The position numbers and the translations under genes were made by a program. This document shows positions 9,217-18,302 of a DNA stretch of 64,000 nucleotides, in pieces (within the stretch, counting starts at the first letter, position 1; each line of letters opens with the position of its first letter). The notes under the pieces were generated by a model that saw only the letters and a list, made by a program, of their open reading frames with translations, was not told where the DNA came from and searched no databases. This stretch comes from Cognatilysobacter tabacisoli (lineage in GTDB: Bacteria; Pseudomonadota; Gammaproteobacteria; Xanthomonadales; Xanthomonadaceae). The stretch spans positions 310,001-374,000 of the forward strand of contig NZ_QXJI01000001.1 of NCBI RefSeq assembly GCF_003586305.1. The letters run 5' to 3'.

Positions 9217-10488
9217 ATGGATTCCGCCGCCCTCAAGCCCTGCGCACACCCTGCATTCGGCCCGCTGCCGCGCCGCCTGACCCGCTCCGTCGCGATCGGC
9301 GGCGTGCAGGTCGGTGGCGGCGCGCCGGTGGTCGTGCAGTCGATGACCAACACCGACACCGCCGACGTCAACTCCACGACGAAGCAGGTCGCCGAGCTGT
9401 GGCGCGCCGGCTCGGAGATGGTGCGGGTCACCGTCAACACCGTCGAGGCGGCCGCCGCGGTGCCGCGCATCGTCGACAAGCTGGCGATGATGGGCGTCGA
9501 GGTGCCGATCATCGGCGACTTCCACTACAACGGGCACCAGCTGCTGGCTGCCGAGCCGGCCTGCGCCGAGGCGCTGGCCAAATACCGGATCAACCCCGGC
9601 AACGTCGGCTTCGGCAAGAAGAAGGACACCCAGTTCGCCACGCTGATCGAGTTCGCGATCCGCTACGGCAAGCCGGTGCGCATCGGCGCGAACTGGGGCT
9701 CGCTCGACCAGGCGCTCGCGACCCGCCTGATGGACGAGAACCACCTGCTGCCGCAGCCGAAGGAAGCGGCCGAGGTGCTGCGCGAGGCGCTGATCCGCTC
9801 GGCGCTCGATTCGGCCGAACGCGCCGTGGAGCTGGGCCTGCCGGCAGATCGCATCGTGCTCAGCGCCAAGGTCAGTGGCGTGCAGGAGCTGATCGCCGTC
9901 TACCGCGAACTGGCCCGCCGCGGCGACTACGCGCTGCACCTGGGCCTGACCGAAGCCGGCATCGGCAGCAAGGGCATCGTCGCCTCGAGCGCGGCGCTGG
10001 CGGTGCTGCTGCAGGAAGGCATCGGCGACACGATCCGCATCTCGCTGACGCCCGAGCCCGGCCAGGCGCGCAGCAACGAGGTCGTGGTCGCGCAGGAGCT
10101 GCTGCAGACGATGGGGCTGCGGGCGTTCACCCCGATGGTGACCGCGTGCCCGGGCTGCGGCCGCACCACCAGCACGTTCTTCCAGGAGCTCGCGCAGCGC
10201 GTGCAGGAGCACGTGCGCGCGAAGATGCCGGAGTGGAAGGTGACCCATCCGGGCGCGGAGAACCTGACCCTCGCGGTGATGGGCTGCGTGGTCAACGGCC
10301 CGGGCGAATCGCGCCACGCCAACATCGGCATCTCGCTGCCCGGCACCGGCGAAGCGCCGTCCGCCCCGGTGTTCGAGGATGGCGAGAAGACGGTCACCCT
10401 GCGCGGCGACAACATCGCAGGCGACTTCATCGGGCTGATCGACGCGTACGTGGCGCGTCGCTACGGCGGGCATGCATCCGCCGGCTGA
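9217..10488 (+). CDS. ispG: 4-hydroxy-3-methylbut-2-en-1-yl diphosphate synthase (flavodoxin)
   Basis: IspG (GcpE) carries out the penultimate step of the non-mevalonate isoprenoid pathway, reductively opening methylerythritol cyclodiphosphate on a 4Fe-4S cluster. The 423-residue protein begins with the family pattern [20 protein letters not shown] and contains [11 protein letters not shown]. The cluster-binding region has CPGCGR and [10 protein letters not shown]. The length fits proteobacterial IspG with the insertion around [11 protein letters not shown]. The ATG follows a TACAAT box by six bases, so translation may be leaderless. Its last 17 bp overlap the start of the PAP2 phosphatase gene, which suggests an operon. 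Confidence 0.97.
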   Translation: MDSAALKPCAHPAFGPLPRRLTRSVAIGGVQVGGGAPVVVQSMTNTDTADVNSTTKQVAELWRAGSEMVRVTVNTVEAAAAVPRIVDKLAMMGVEVPIIGDFHYNGHQLLAAEPACAEALAKYRINPGNVGFGKKKDTQFATLIEFAIRYGKPVRIGANWGSLDQALATRLMDENHLLPQPKEAAEVLREALIRSALDSAERAVELGLPADRIVLSAKVSGVQELIAVYRELARRGDYALHLGLTEAGIGSKGIVASSAALAVLLQEGIGDTIRISLTPEPGQARSNEVVVAQELLQTMGLRAFTPMVTACPGCGRTTSTFFQELAQRVQEHVRAKMPEWKVTHPGAENLTLAVMGCVVNGPGESRHANIGISLPGTGEAPSAPVFEDGEKTVTLRGDNIAGDFIGLIDAYVARRYGGHASAG

Positions 10489-11179
10489 TCCCGGCGCCGC
10501 GCTGGCCGACGTGGCCCGCGACGTCGTCGACGTGCTGCGCCGTCGCGCGTGGCGGCTGGCGCTGGTGTTCGCGTGCATCGTCGCGCCGCTGTGGATGTTT
10601 GGCGAACTGGCCGACGAGGTCCGCGACCAGGACATGATCCCGTTCGACCAGCCGCTGCTGCGGCTGGCGCAGGCCATGGCGCGCGACGGCTTCGACCATG
10701 CCTTCCTGTGGCTGTCGAAGCTGGGCTACCTGTATTTCGTCGTCCCGTTCGACGTGGTCCTGGTCGTGGTGCTCGCCCTGGTGCGACGCCACCGCGAGTC
10801 GGCGTTCGCCGGCATCGCGCTGGCCGGCTCGGCGCTGTTGAACCTCGGCGCCAAGCAGTCGTTCGCCCGCGCGCGGCCGACGCTGTGGGAGTCGATCGCG
10901 CCCGAAGCGACGTACAGCTTTCCCAGCGGCCACGCGATGGGGTCGATGACGCTGGCCTGCGTCGTCATCGCGCTGACGTGGCAGACGCGCTGGCGCTGGC
11001 CGGTCGCGGTGCTGTCGGGGCTGTTCGTCGTCGGCGTGGGCCTGTCGCGCATCTACCTCGGCGTGCACTACCCGTCGGACATCCTCGCCGGCTGGGCCGC
11101 GGCCAGCGCGTGGGTGATGGCGGTCTACCTGCTGGCCTTCCGCGGCGAACTGCGGCCGTGGCACCCGCGCCAGCGCTGA
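10472..11179 (+). CDS. PAP2-family membrane phosphatase
   Basis: The 235-residue integral membrane protein has about five to six hydrophobic segments and the three motifs of the type 2 phosphatidic acid phosphatase family: [13 protein letters not shown] and [12 protein letters not shown]. The two histidines and the final Asp form the catalytic site. Likely substrates are lipid phosphates such as undecaprenyl diphosphate or phosphatidylglycerophosphate. The link to ispG (17-bp overlap, same strand) would fit a polyprenyl diphosphate substrate, but that is inference. The start ATG lies inside the end of ispG. Confidence 0.88.
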   Translation: MHPPADPGAALADVARDVVDVLRRRAWRLALVFACIVAPLWMFGELADEVRDQDMIPFDQPLLRLAQAMARDGFDHAFLWLSKLGYLYFVVPFDVVLVVVLALVRRHRESAFAGIALAGSALLNLGAKQSFARARPTLWESIAPEATYSFPSGHAMGSMTLACVVIALTWQTRWRWPVAVLSGLFVVGVGLSRIYLGVHYPSDILAGWAAASAWVMAVYLLAFRGELRPWHPRQR

Positions 11180-11182
11180 GCG

Positions 11183-11671
11183 TCAGTCGGCGATCGCGTC
11201 GACCGGCCCCTCGAACGCGATGAACAGCGTGCACGGGCCGGTCGACTCGCACGTGGCCTCGTGGCTGCGGCCGGCCGGGCCGTAGGCGTAGCCGCCGGGC
11301 TCCAGCGTCGCCGCGGGTTGCCCCCGGTACTGGACGCGCAGCCGGCCCTCCACCAGCACCATCCGCTCGGCCGAGGTGTGCCGGTGCGACGGGATGACCG
11401 CGCCGCCGGGCACCTGGAAGAACACGTCGGCGTTCGGCTGGGCGGGGTCGCCGTGCAGCACCGCGATGCGGCAGCCCGCGGGCAGGAAGGCCGGGCACGG
11501 CCCCCACTGCAACCCGGCGGCATCGGCGCGGATGGCCAGCGCGGGGGCGGCCCGCGCGGCCTCGGCGGCCGTCGGCGTCGACGGCGGCGGGACCGGGGGC
11601 TCGGCCGATGCGGCGTGGACCCAGGCGAGCAGGGCGCCGGCGACGGCGAGGCAGGGCAGCGGCATGTTCAT
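11183..11671 (-). CDS. Secreted cupin-domain protein
   Basis: The 162-residue product starts with MNMPLP and a signal peptide with a likely cleavage after AASA. A linker of about 30 residues (PPVPPPSTPTAAEAARAA) follows, then one cupin domain. The metal-site residues typical of small cupins are present: the HxH pair in PSHRHTSAERMVLVEGRL, the Glu a few residues later, and His in GRSHEATCES. The function is unknown; such periplasmic cupins are variously annotated as anti-oxidant or regulatory domains. An in-frame ATG at 11704 would put extra residues before the signal peptide, so I used 11671. It converges on the PAP2 gene with only 3 bp between them. Confidence 0.75.
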   Translation of the reverse strand: MNMPLPCLAVAGALLAWVHAASAEPPVPPPSTPTAAEAARAAPALAIRADAAGLQWGPCPAFLPAGCRIAVLHGDPAQPNADVFFQVPGGAVIPSHRHTSAERMVLVEGRLRVQYRGQPAATLEPGGYAYGPAGRSHEATCESTGPCTLFIAFEGPVDAIAD

Positions 11672-11796
11672 GTCGACCTCGGACGGCGGGCTCGTCCAAG
11701 TCAACGCAACCGCGGCACAAAGGCGGCCCCTGCGATCCGCCCGGCTCCGTCATCGCACGCCGGCGGCGATGCCGGTCGCAGCGCCACCGCGCGGCC

Positions 11797-12708
11797 TCAC
11801 TCGCCGGGCTTGGCACCCGCGCTCGGCGCGGCGGTGCCTGCCCGGCGCGACAGCACCGCCTCGCGGTGCGCGATGTAGGCGTTCGAGGCGAGGATGATCG
11901 CGGCGCCGACCCAGGTCCACGCGTCGACGGCCTCGTCGAACAGCAGCCAGCCGGCGGCGGCGACCAACGGCAGCTGCATGAAGCTGATCGGCGTCAGCGC
12001 CGAGACCTCGCCGAGCTTCAGCGCGTGCGTCCACAGCACCTGGCCGCCGGTGCCGAACAGGCCGGCGGCGATCACCCACAGCCACGCGATCCCGACCGGC
12101 CACTCCCACACGAACAGCGCCGGCAGCAGCGACATCGGCACCCAGAACAGGTACGTGTAGAGGACGATCGTGTTGGCCGCGTCGACGCGCGACAGCTGCT
12201 TGATCTGGATCGCGACGATGCCGCTGAGCACCGCGGCCAGCAGCGCGATCAGGGTGCCGGTCGAGAAGTCGGCCGAGCCCGGCCGCACGATCACCAGCAC
12301 GCCGAGGAAGCCGAGCGCGACCGCCGCCCAGCGCCGCGCGCGCACATGCTCGTGCAGGAACACCGCCGCGGCGATCGTCACGAACACCGGCGTCGAGTAC
12401 GACAGCGAGATCGCCTGCGCCAGCGGAAGGTGGCCGATCGCCCAGAACCCGGCGAGCATCGAGCCGATCCCGATCGCGCAGCGGACGAAGTACTTCGGCA
12501 GCTGCGTGGTGCGCAGCGCGGCGCGCCCGGTGCCGATCAGCAGCGGCAGCACCGCGAGCAGCCCGAAGAAGTTGCGGAAGAACGCGATCTCGAACGTGTG
12601 CAGCGACGCCGACGCCAGCCGGATCGCGATCGCCATGACGCCGAACGACAGCGTGCTGGCGAACATGAAGCCCGCCGCGCGCAGCGGGTGCCCCGGCGCG
12701 GCCGTCAC
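11797..12708 (-). CDS. EamA/DMT-superfamily transporter
   Basis: The 303-residue membrane protein has ten predicted helices arranged as two EamA repeats, as in drug/metabolite transporters (RhaT/YdcZ class). The first repeat includes FEIAFFRNFFGLLAVLPL and AQAISLSYSTPVFVTIAAA. The second includes SALTPISFMQLPLVAAAGW. The transported compound is unknown. I chose the GTG at 12708 because it overlaps the murB stop as GTGA; an internal ATG at 12666 is an alternative. It is the third gene of the coupled unit pyrD-murB-eamA. Confidence 0.87.
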   Translation of the reverse strand: MTAAPGHPLRAAGFMFASTLSFGVMAIAIRLASASLHTFEIAFFRNFFGLLAVLPLLIGTGRAALRTTQLPKYFVRCAIGIGSMLAGFWAIGHLPLAQAISLSYSTPVFVTIAAAVFLHEHVRARRWAAVALGFLGVLVIVRPGSADFSTGTLIALLAAVLSGIVAIQIKQLSRVDAANTIVLYTYLFWVPMSLLPALFVWEWPVGIAWLWVIAAGLFGTGGQVLWTHALKLGEVSALTPISFMQLPLVAAAGWLLFDEAVDAWTWVGAAIILASNAYIAHREAVLSRRAGTAAPSAGAKPGE

Positions 12709-13745
12709 CACTGCGCGCCGATCACGCGCGGTTCCGGTTCGATCGCCACGCCGAAGCGGGCGTGCACCGAGTCGGCGATGCGGCGGGCGAGGTCGAGCAG
12801 CTGCGCGCCGGTGGCGCGGCCGTGGTTGACCAGCACCAGCGCGTGCGACGCAGCCACGCCGACGTCGCCGTCGCGATGGCCCTTCCAGCCGCAGGCGTCG
12901 ATCATCCACGCCGCCGACAGCTTGCGCCGGCCGGCCGCGCCCGCGCGGAACACCGGCAGCGCCGGGTGCGCGGCGAGCAACGCATCGGCCTGCGCGGCCG
13001 GCACGATCGGGTTCTTGAAGAAGCTGCCGGCGTTGCCGAGCACCGCCGGGTCGGGCAGCTTGCGGCGGCGGATCGCGATCACCGCGTCGGCGACGTCGCG
13101 CGCATCGGGCGTCGCAACGCCGCGCGCGGCGAGCTCGTCGCCGAGCCCGGCGTAGTCGAGCCGCAGCGCCGGCGTGCGCGACAGCGCGAACTCGACCGCG
13201 GTGACCAGGTAGCGGTCGGCGTCGTGCTTGAACACGCTGTCCCGGTACCCGAAGCGGCAGGCGTCGCGACCGAGCCGGTGCACCTGGCCGGTAGACGGTT
13301 CGAACACCTCGACCGCGTGGATCGTCTCGCCGACCTCGACGCCGTACGCGCCGATGTTCTGGATCGGCGCGGCGCCGGTGGTGCCGGGGATCAGCGCGAG
13401 GTTCTCGAGCCCGCACAGGCCGCGGTCGAGCGTCCACAGCACCAGCCGGTGCCACTCGACGCCCGCGTCGGCGCGGACGATCGCGCGGTCGCCGTCGTCG
13501 TCGATGACCGCGATGCGGTCGCCGGTCAGCGCCAGCACCGGGCCGTCGGGATCGCCGGCGAACAGCAGGTTGCTGCCGCCGCCGAGCACCAGCGCGATGC
13601 CCAGGCGCAGCGGCGGCGCGGACAGCGCCTCCGGCAGCCGGGCGGCGTCGGCGACCTCGACCAGCCACGGCGCGCGGGCGTCGACGCCGAAGGTGTTGCG
13701 GGTGCGCAGCGGCGCGTCGCGGGTGACGCGGACGGCCTCGCTCAT
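12705..13745 (-). CDS. murB: UDP-N-acetylenolpyruvoylglucosamine reductase
   Basis: MurB reduces UDP-GlcNAc-enolpyruvate to UDP-MurNAc with NADPH and FAD in peptidoglycan precursor synthesis. The 346-residue protein opens with [15 protein letters not shown] and has the FAD-binding patterns [11 protein letters not shown] and [26 protein letters not shown] contains the catalytic-region Tyr/Arg, [12 protein letters not shown] contains the proton-donor Ser, and the C-terminus includes [12 protein letters not shown]. These fit the Escherichia-type (type I) enzyme. The ATG overlaps the pyrD stop by 4 nt, and the stop overlaps the transporter start by 4 nt. Confidence 0.96.
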   Translation of the reverse strand: MSEAVRVTRDAPLRTRNTFGVDARAPWLVEVADAARLPEALSAPPLRLGIALVLGGGSNLLFAGDPDGPVLALTGDRIAVIDDDGDRAIVRADAGVEWHRLVLWTLDRGLCGLENLALIPGTTGAAPIQNIGAYGVEVGETIHAVEVFEPSTGQVHRLGRDACRFGYRDSVFKHDADRYLVTAVEFALSRTPALRLDYAGLGDELAARGVATPDARDVADAVIAIRRRKLPDPAVLGNAGSFFKNPIVPAAQADALLAAHPALPVFRAGAAGRRKLSAAWMIDACGWKGHRDGDVGVAASHALVLVNHGRATGAQLLDLARRIADSVHARFGVAIEPEPRVIGAQW

Positions 13746-14800
13746 GCCGGCGTCGCGCGGCGCAGGCTGGCGGACGACTCGCGCCGCCGGCGGATCGCCT
13801 CGACGCACTCGTGCACGAGGCCGGGGCCGCGGTAGATCAGGCCGGTGTAGCACTGCACCAGCGTCGCGCCGGCGGCCATCTTCGCCACCGCGTCGGCGCC
13901 GGACAGGATGCCGCCGACGCCGACCAGCGGAATCGCCTCGGGCAGCCGCGTGCGCATGCGCCGCAGCACCGCGGTCGACGGCGCCATCAGCGGCGCGCCG
14001 GACAGCCCGCCGGTCTCGTTCGCGTGCGGCGCGCCTTCGACGTCGGGACGGCCGACCGTGGTGTTGGTCGCGATCACGCCGTCGACCTCGAGGTCGGCCA
14101 GCACGCGGCCGGCGGCCTCGATGTCGTCCTCGCTGAGGTCCGGGGCGATCTTGACCAGCATCGGCACGCGCCTGCCGTGCTTGGCGCCCAGGCGCTCCTG
14201 CTCCTCGCGCAGCGTGCCGATCAGCCGGCGCAGCTGCTGCTCCTCCTGCAGTTCGCGCAGGCCGGCGGTGTTCGGCGAGGAGATGTTGATCGTCACGTAG
14301 TCCGCCAGCGGATAGACCCGCGACAGGCAGTACATGTAGTCGCCCTCGGCGGCGTCGTTCGGCGTGTCCTTGTTCTTGCCGATGTTGATGCCGAGCAGGC
14401 CGCCCTTGCGCTGTGCCTTCTCGACGTTGCGCACCAGCGCGTCGACGCCGGCGTTGTTGAAACCGAGCCGGTTGATCACCGCGCGGTGCTCGGGCAGCCG
14501 GAACATCCGCGGCTTCGGGTTGCCCTCCTGCGCGCGCGGGGTGACCGTGCCGACCTCGACGAAGCCGAAGCCGAACGAGAACAGCGCGTCGATGTGCGCG
14601 CCGTTCTTGTCGAGACCGGCCGCCAGGCCGACCGGGTTCGGAAAGGTCAGGCCGAACGCCCGGGTCGGCAGCGGCGCCGGGCGGCGCGCGAGCAGCGGGT
14701 TCAGCCCGGTGCGGTACGCGGCCTCGAGCGCGCGCAGTCCGACGTCGTGCGCCTGCTCGGCGTCGAGGTGGAACAGGAACGGTCGGGCCAGGCCATACAT
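13742..14800 (-). CDS. pyrD: Dihydroorotate dehydrogenase (quinone), class 2
   Basis: The 352-residue protein is a membrane-associated class 2 PyrD, which oxidises dihydroorotate to orotate with FMN and ubiquinone in pyrimidine synthesis. The N-terminal helix typical of this class is present ([20 protein letters not shown]). Core motifs are [33 protein letters not shown], the catalytic-Ser region [18 protein letters not shown], and [19 protein letters not shown] with [11 protein letters not shown]. It heads a coupled group with murB and an EamA transporter. Confidence 0.96.
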   Translation of the reverse strand: MYGLARPFLFHLDAEQAHDVGLRALEAAYRTGLNPLLARRPAPLPTRAFGLTFPNPVGLAAGLDKNGAHIDALFSFGFGFVEVGTVTPRAQEGNPKPRMFRLPEHRAVINRLGFNNAGVDALVRNVEKAQRKGGLLGINIGKNKDTPNDAAEGDYMYCLSRVYPLADYVTINISSPNTAGLRELQEEQQLRRLIGTLREEQERLGAKHGRRVPMLVKIAPDLSEDDIEAAGRVLADLEVDGVIATNTTVGRPDVEGAPHANETGGLSGAPLMAPSTAVLRRMRTRLPEAIPLVGVGGILSGADAVAKMAAGATLVQCYTGLIYRGPGLVHECVEAIRRRRESSASLRRATPA

Positions 14801-14881
14801 GTCGGGGCAAGTGCTCGCGTTCGGAACGGGCGGGTGCGGCAGGATCGCCGCCCCGGGGAGCGGGGCGGCGATGGCGCTACG

Positions 14882-16414
14882 TTACAGGTCGAACTTGATG
14901 CCCTGCGCCAGCGGCAGCGCGTCGGAGTAGTTGATCGTGTTGGTCTGGCGGCGCATGTACGCCCGCCACGCGTCGGAGCCCGACTCGCGGCCGCCACCGG
15001 TTTCCTTCTCGCCGCCGAACGCGCCGCCGATCTCCGCACCCGAGGTGCCGATGTTGACGTTGGCGATGCCGCAGTCCGAGCCCCAGGCCGACAGGAACTG
15101 CTCGGCGGCCTTCAGGTTGGTGGTGAAGATCGACGACGACAGACCCTGCGGCACGGCGTTCTGCAGCTCGATGGCCTCGTCGAGGGTCTGGTACTTCATC
15201 ACGTACAGGATCGGCGCGAAGGTCTCGTGCTGGACGATCTCGGCATCGTTGGTCAGGCCGGTGACGATGGTCGGCAGCACGAAATTGCCCTTGCCCTCGA
15301 TCGCCGCGCCGCCGGTTTCGACGGTGCCACCGGCGGCCTTGGCCTTTTCGACCGCGTCGAGGTACGCGTCGACGCCGTCGCGGCTGTTGAGCGGGCCCAT
15401 CAGCATGGTCGGGTCGGTCGGGTCGCCGATCTTCTTCTCGACCTGCTTGTACGCGGTGACGAGCTTGGCCAGCACGTCGTCGTAGATCGACTCGTGCACG
15501 AACAGCCGGCGCGTGGTCGTGCAGCGCTGGCCGGCGGTGCCGACCGCGCCGAACACGATCGCCGGGATCGCCAGCTTCAGGTCCGCCGACGGGTCGACGA
15601 TGATCGCGTTGTTGCCGCCGAGTTCGAGCAGCGAGCGGCCCATGCGGCGCGCGACGCGCTCGCCGACGATGCGGCCGACCTTGGTCGAACCGGTGAAGCT
15701 GACCAGGCCGATGCGCTTGTCGTCGACGAAGGCCGAAGCCAGCTCGGTGCCGGCATCGTTGAACAGGAAGAAGATGTCCGGGAAGCCGGCCTTGGCCAGC
15801 GCCTCGTTGCAGATCTTCATCGACGCGATCGCCGACAGCGGGGTCTTCGGCGACGGCTTCCAGATGGTGATGTCGCCGCAGATCGCCGCGATGAACGAGT
15901 TCCACGCCCACACCGCGACCGGGAAGTTGAACGCCGAGATCACGCCGACCAGGCCGATCGGGTGCCACTGCTCGTACATGCGGTGGCCGGGACGCTCGGA
16001 GTGCATCGTCAGGCCGTACAGCTGGCGCGACAGGCCGACGGCGAACTCGCCGATGTCGATCATCTCCTGCACTTCGCCGTCGCCTTCCGGCTTGGACTTG
16101 CCCATCTCCAGCGCGACCAGCGACCCCAGCGCATCCTTGTGGGTGCGCAGCGCGTCGGCGCACAGGCGGATCGCCTCGCCGCGGCGCGGCGCCGGGGTCG
16201 TGCGCCAGACCTTGAAGGCGGCCTGCGCGCGCTCGACGATCGTGTCGTAGTCCGCCTGCGACGACGCCTGCACGCGACCGAGCACCTCGCCGGTGGTCGG
16301 GTTGACCGGTTCGATGACGCCGGCATCGCGGGTCGTCGACCACTGGCCGCCGCCGAGGTAGGTGCCGGATTCGCTGGCGCCGAGGCCGAGCGCGGTCAGG
16401 ACGGGATGGGTCAT
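14882..16414 (-). CDS. amaB: Aldehyde dehydrogenase, ALDH7/AmaB (aminoadipate-semialdehyde) type
   Basis: This 510-residue protein belongs to the ALDH7 (antiquitin-like) group, whose bacterial members oxidise piperideine-6-carboxylate (2-aminoadipate semialdehyde) in lysine catabolism. Seen in the sequence are [29 protein letters not shown] with the general base, [16 protein letters not shown] with the catalytic Cys, and the late motif [20 protein letters not shown]. The last is characteristic of this subgroup. The start [10 protein letters not shown] at 16414 has GGAG about ten bases upstream on its strand; an upstream in-frame ATG at 16498 is unlikely. No other lysine-catabolic gene is next to it, so the substrate is inferred from family only. 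Confidence 0.85.
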   Translation of the reverse strand: MTHPVLTALGLGASESGTYLGGGQWSTTRDAGVIEPVNPTTGEVLGRVQASSQADYDTIVERAQAAFKVWRTTPAPRRGEAIRLCADALRTHKDALGSLVALEMGKSKPEGDGEVQEMIDIGEFAVGLSRQLYGLTMHSERPGHRMYEQWHPIGLVGVISAFNFPVAVWAWNSFIAAICGDITIWKPSPKTPLSAIASMKICNEALAKAGFPDIFFLFNDAGTELASAFVDDKRIGLVSFTGSTKVGRIVGERVARRMGRSLLELGGNNAIIVDPSADLKLAIPAIVFGAVGTAGQRCTTTRRLFVHESIYDDVLAKLVTAYKQVEKKIGDPTDPTMLMGPLNSRDGVDAYLDAVEKAKAAGGTVETGGAAIEGKGNFVLPTIVTGLTNDAEIVQHETFAPILYVMKYQTLDEAIELQNAVPQGLSSSIFTTNLKAAEQFLSAWGSDCGIANVNIGTSGAEIGGAFGGEKETGGGRESGSDAWRAYMRRQTNTINYSDALPLAQGIKFDL

Positions 16415-16508
16415 GGGGTGGAGCTCCTGCAGGACGGGGACGGCGCGCCGGGGCAGGCGGGCCTTCGCTGGGGTGGCTGCGGCGGGCGTCATGCCCACGC
16501 GCGGTGGA

Positions 16509-16585
16509 TGGCGGCCCCGACACGATTCGAACGTGCGACCTGTCCCTTAGGAGGGGACCGCTCTATCCAGCTGAGCTACGGGGCC
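16509..16585 (-). tRNA. tRNA-Arg (anticodon CCU)
   Basis: The reverse strand folds as a standard cloverleaf. The acceptor stem GGCCCCG pairs with CGGGGCC, the D-arm is GCTC..GAGC, and the anticodon arm GTCCC/GGGAC carries loop CTCCTAA. The T-arm loop is TTCGAAT. The anticodon CCU reads AGG. The 3' CCA is encoded (16511 down to 16509). Confidence 0.96.
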
Positions 16586-16595
16586 TGAATGCGGA

Positions 16596-16601
16596 ATTAT
16601 C
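16596..16601 (-). promoter_or_regulatory. Candidate -10 box of tRNA-Arg (GATAAT)
   Basis: On the reverse strand, TGCGATAAT forms an extended -10 ending 11 bp before the mature tRNA 5' end. A weak -35 (TTGGCC) lies about 19 bp further upstream. Confidence 0.4.
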
Positions 16602-16751
16602 GCAGGGAACCCTCGGGCGAGGCCAACGCGGCGCGCGTCTGCGGGCGCCGAGAACGGGCACGCGCGCGCAGCGGCGACGGCGGTCGCGACCGCACGCCTC
16701 GGCAGGGCTGGCGCGCGGCGGCGGGCCCCGATAAACTCACCCGCGTTTCGT

Positions 16752-16827
<76 letters not shown>

Positions 16828-16837
16828 CGAACACCAG

Positions 16838-16868
16838 AACGGCGCCCTCGGGCGCCGTTCTCTTTTGG
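16838..16868 (+). terminator. Intrinsic terminator of tRNA-Ala (first of three)
   Basis: A perfect 9-bp stem with a CTCG tetraloop is followed by CTCTTTT. It begins 11 bp after the encoded CCA. Two near-identical terminators follow in tandem. Confidence 0.8.
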
Positions 16869-16975
16869 AGCGCTGGCGCCCTCGGGCGCCGTTGTCTTTT
16901 GGGATCGCTGGCGCCCTCGGGCGCCGTTCTTTTTTTGGATCGGTGGAGCCGGTGGGCGCCGTCGCGTCTTCTGGG
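16838..16975 (+). repeat. Four tandem ~35-bp terminator-hairpin units after tRNA-Ala
   Basis: The hairpin GGCGCC-CTCG-GGCGCC occurs at 16841, 16875 and 16910, each time followed by GTT and a T-rich tract. A fourth, decayed copy (GGAGCC-GGTG-GGCGCC) is at 16945. The period is 34-35 bp. The first copy has a perfect 9-bp stem (AACGGCGCC/GGCGCCGTT). The units look like duplications of one intrinsic terminator. The rest of the 290-bp gap up to rnd holds only a small GACCGC-TTCG-GCGGTC hairpin (about 17057-17072). Confidence 0.85.
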
Positions 16976-17116
16976 TCGCGGGCACGGGGGGCACGCGGCT
17001 CTCACCCGTCCAGATAGTGCGCATCGGCGCGTCAGCGCTCGGGGCGCGGGCATTGCGACCGCTTCGGCGGTCCGCTTTGCCGCAGCGTCGTGGAAAGCCT
17101 GCCGTGCCCGATCGGG

Positions 17117-18202
17117 TCAGCCCGCCGGCTTCAGCAGCGGGCCGAGCACGGGCTCGAGCACCCGCCGGCGCCACCCTTCGAGCGCGTCCGGCCAGCCCTC
17201 GCGGTCGAGCATCGCTTCCAGCCAGCGCCGCGACGCCAGCACGCCGTCGGGCAGGCCGAGCTCGCCGCTGCGCTGCGCGACGGCGTCCTGCAGGGCGCGC
17301 AGGCGCTGCTTGTCGCGGGTCTCGGCCACGCCGGCATCGGGCAGTTCGGCCTCGTCGGGAAGCGGTGTGGTCAGCGCCCGCCAGATCGTGTCGACCAGCT
17401 TGCGCGGGCCCTTCGGGTGCGCGTCGACCTTGCGCTGCAGGGCGTCGCGGTCGGTCGGCGGCGTGCGTGCCAGCGCGACGGCCAGTTCGTTGTCGAGGAT
17501 CCACGTGCGCGGGCGGTCGCTGTCGCGCGCGTAGGCGTCGCGCCAGCGCAGCAGGCGCACGAGGCGGACCTGCGAGTCGTGGTCGAGGAATTGCGCCGTG
17601 CGCAGCGACAGGTGCGGCCAGCGCTCGGGCGCCTCGTCGGCGGCGTTGGCGAGGGTGCGCGCGGCGTCCTCGGCCAGCCACGCGCGGCGTTCGAGTTCGC
17701 CCAGCCGCGCGTCGAGCGCGTCGTGCATCGCGAACAGGTGGCGCACGTCGTCGGCGGCGTACTCCAGCTGCGCCGGCGACAGCGGGCGTCGCATCCAGTC
17801 CGAACGGGTCTCGCCCTTGGCCAGCTGCACGCCGGTGAGCTGTTCGACCAGCTTCTGGTAGCCGAGCCCTCCGCCGATGCCTGCCATCGCCGCCGCCAGC
17901 TGGGTGTCGAACAGCGGCGCCGGCAGCACGCCGCAGGCGCGCTTGAACGTGACCAGGTCCTCGCTGGGGCTGTGCATCACCTTGAGGATGCGTTCGTCGG
18001 CCAGGATCGGCGCGAGCGCCTCGCACATGCCCGGCACGAGCGGGTCGACGAGCAGGATCGCGTCGCCGACCGCGATCTGCACCAGCGCCAGCTGCGGCCA
18101 GTACGTGCGCTCGCGGATGAACTCGGTGTCCAGGCCGATGCGGGCCGGCGCGGTGGCGAAATGCGCCTGCAGCGCGGCGGGGTCGGCGATCCAGATGGGC
18201 AT
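17117..18202 (-). CDS. rnd: Ribonuclease D
   Basis: RNase D is a 3'-5' exoribonuclease of the DEDD family that helps to mature tRNA and other stable RNAs. The 361-residue protein shows LDTEF (ExoI), HSPSEDLVTF (ExoII) and YAADDVRHLFAM (ExoIII), followed by an HRDC-type helical region (LQDAVAQRSGELGLPDGVLASRR). The length is close to that of E. coli Rnd. The start MPIWIADPAALQ at 18202 is fixed by family alignment. It is divergent from the SUMF1-domain lipoprotein gene and lies beside two tRNA genes, which suits its role but may be chance. Confidence 0.94.
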   Translation of the reverse strand: MPIWIADPAALQAHFATAPARIGLDTEFIRERTYWPQLALVQIAVGDAILLVDPLVPGMCEALAPILADERILKVMHSPSEDLVTFKRACGVLPAPLFDTQLAAAMAGIGGGLGYQKLVEQLTGVQLAKGETRSDWMRRPLSPAQLEYAADDVRHLFAMHDALDARLGELERRAWLAEDAARTLANAADEAPERWPHLSLRTAQFLDHDSQVRLVRLLRWRDAYARDSDRPRTWILDNELAVALARTPPTDRDALQRKVDAHPKGPRKLVDTIWRALTTPLPDEAELPDAGVAETRDKQRLRALQDAVAQRSGELGLPDGVLASRRWLEAMLDREGWPDALEGWRRRVLEPVLGPLLKPAG

Positions 18203-18302
18203 GGGAGCGAAGGCGGGGCGGGCGGGCACGGTTGCCGCGGCGGGCGACAATAGCCTACTTTCGGCGGGCCCGGCGCCCGGCGCCGGCCCCCTTGGAGGAC
18301 GA

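Noticed and set aside
16838-16975. A short array of repeats with ~35-bp period resembling a CRISPR.
   Set aside because: The repeat is a hairpin plus T tract with no unique spacers, it directly follows a tRNA, and no cas genes are present.
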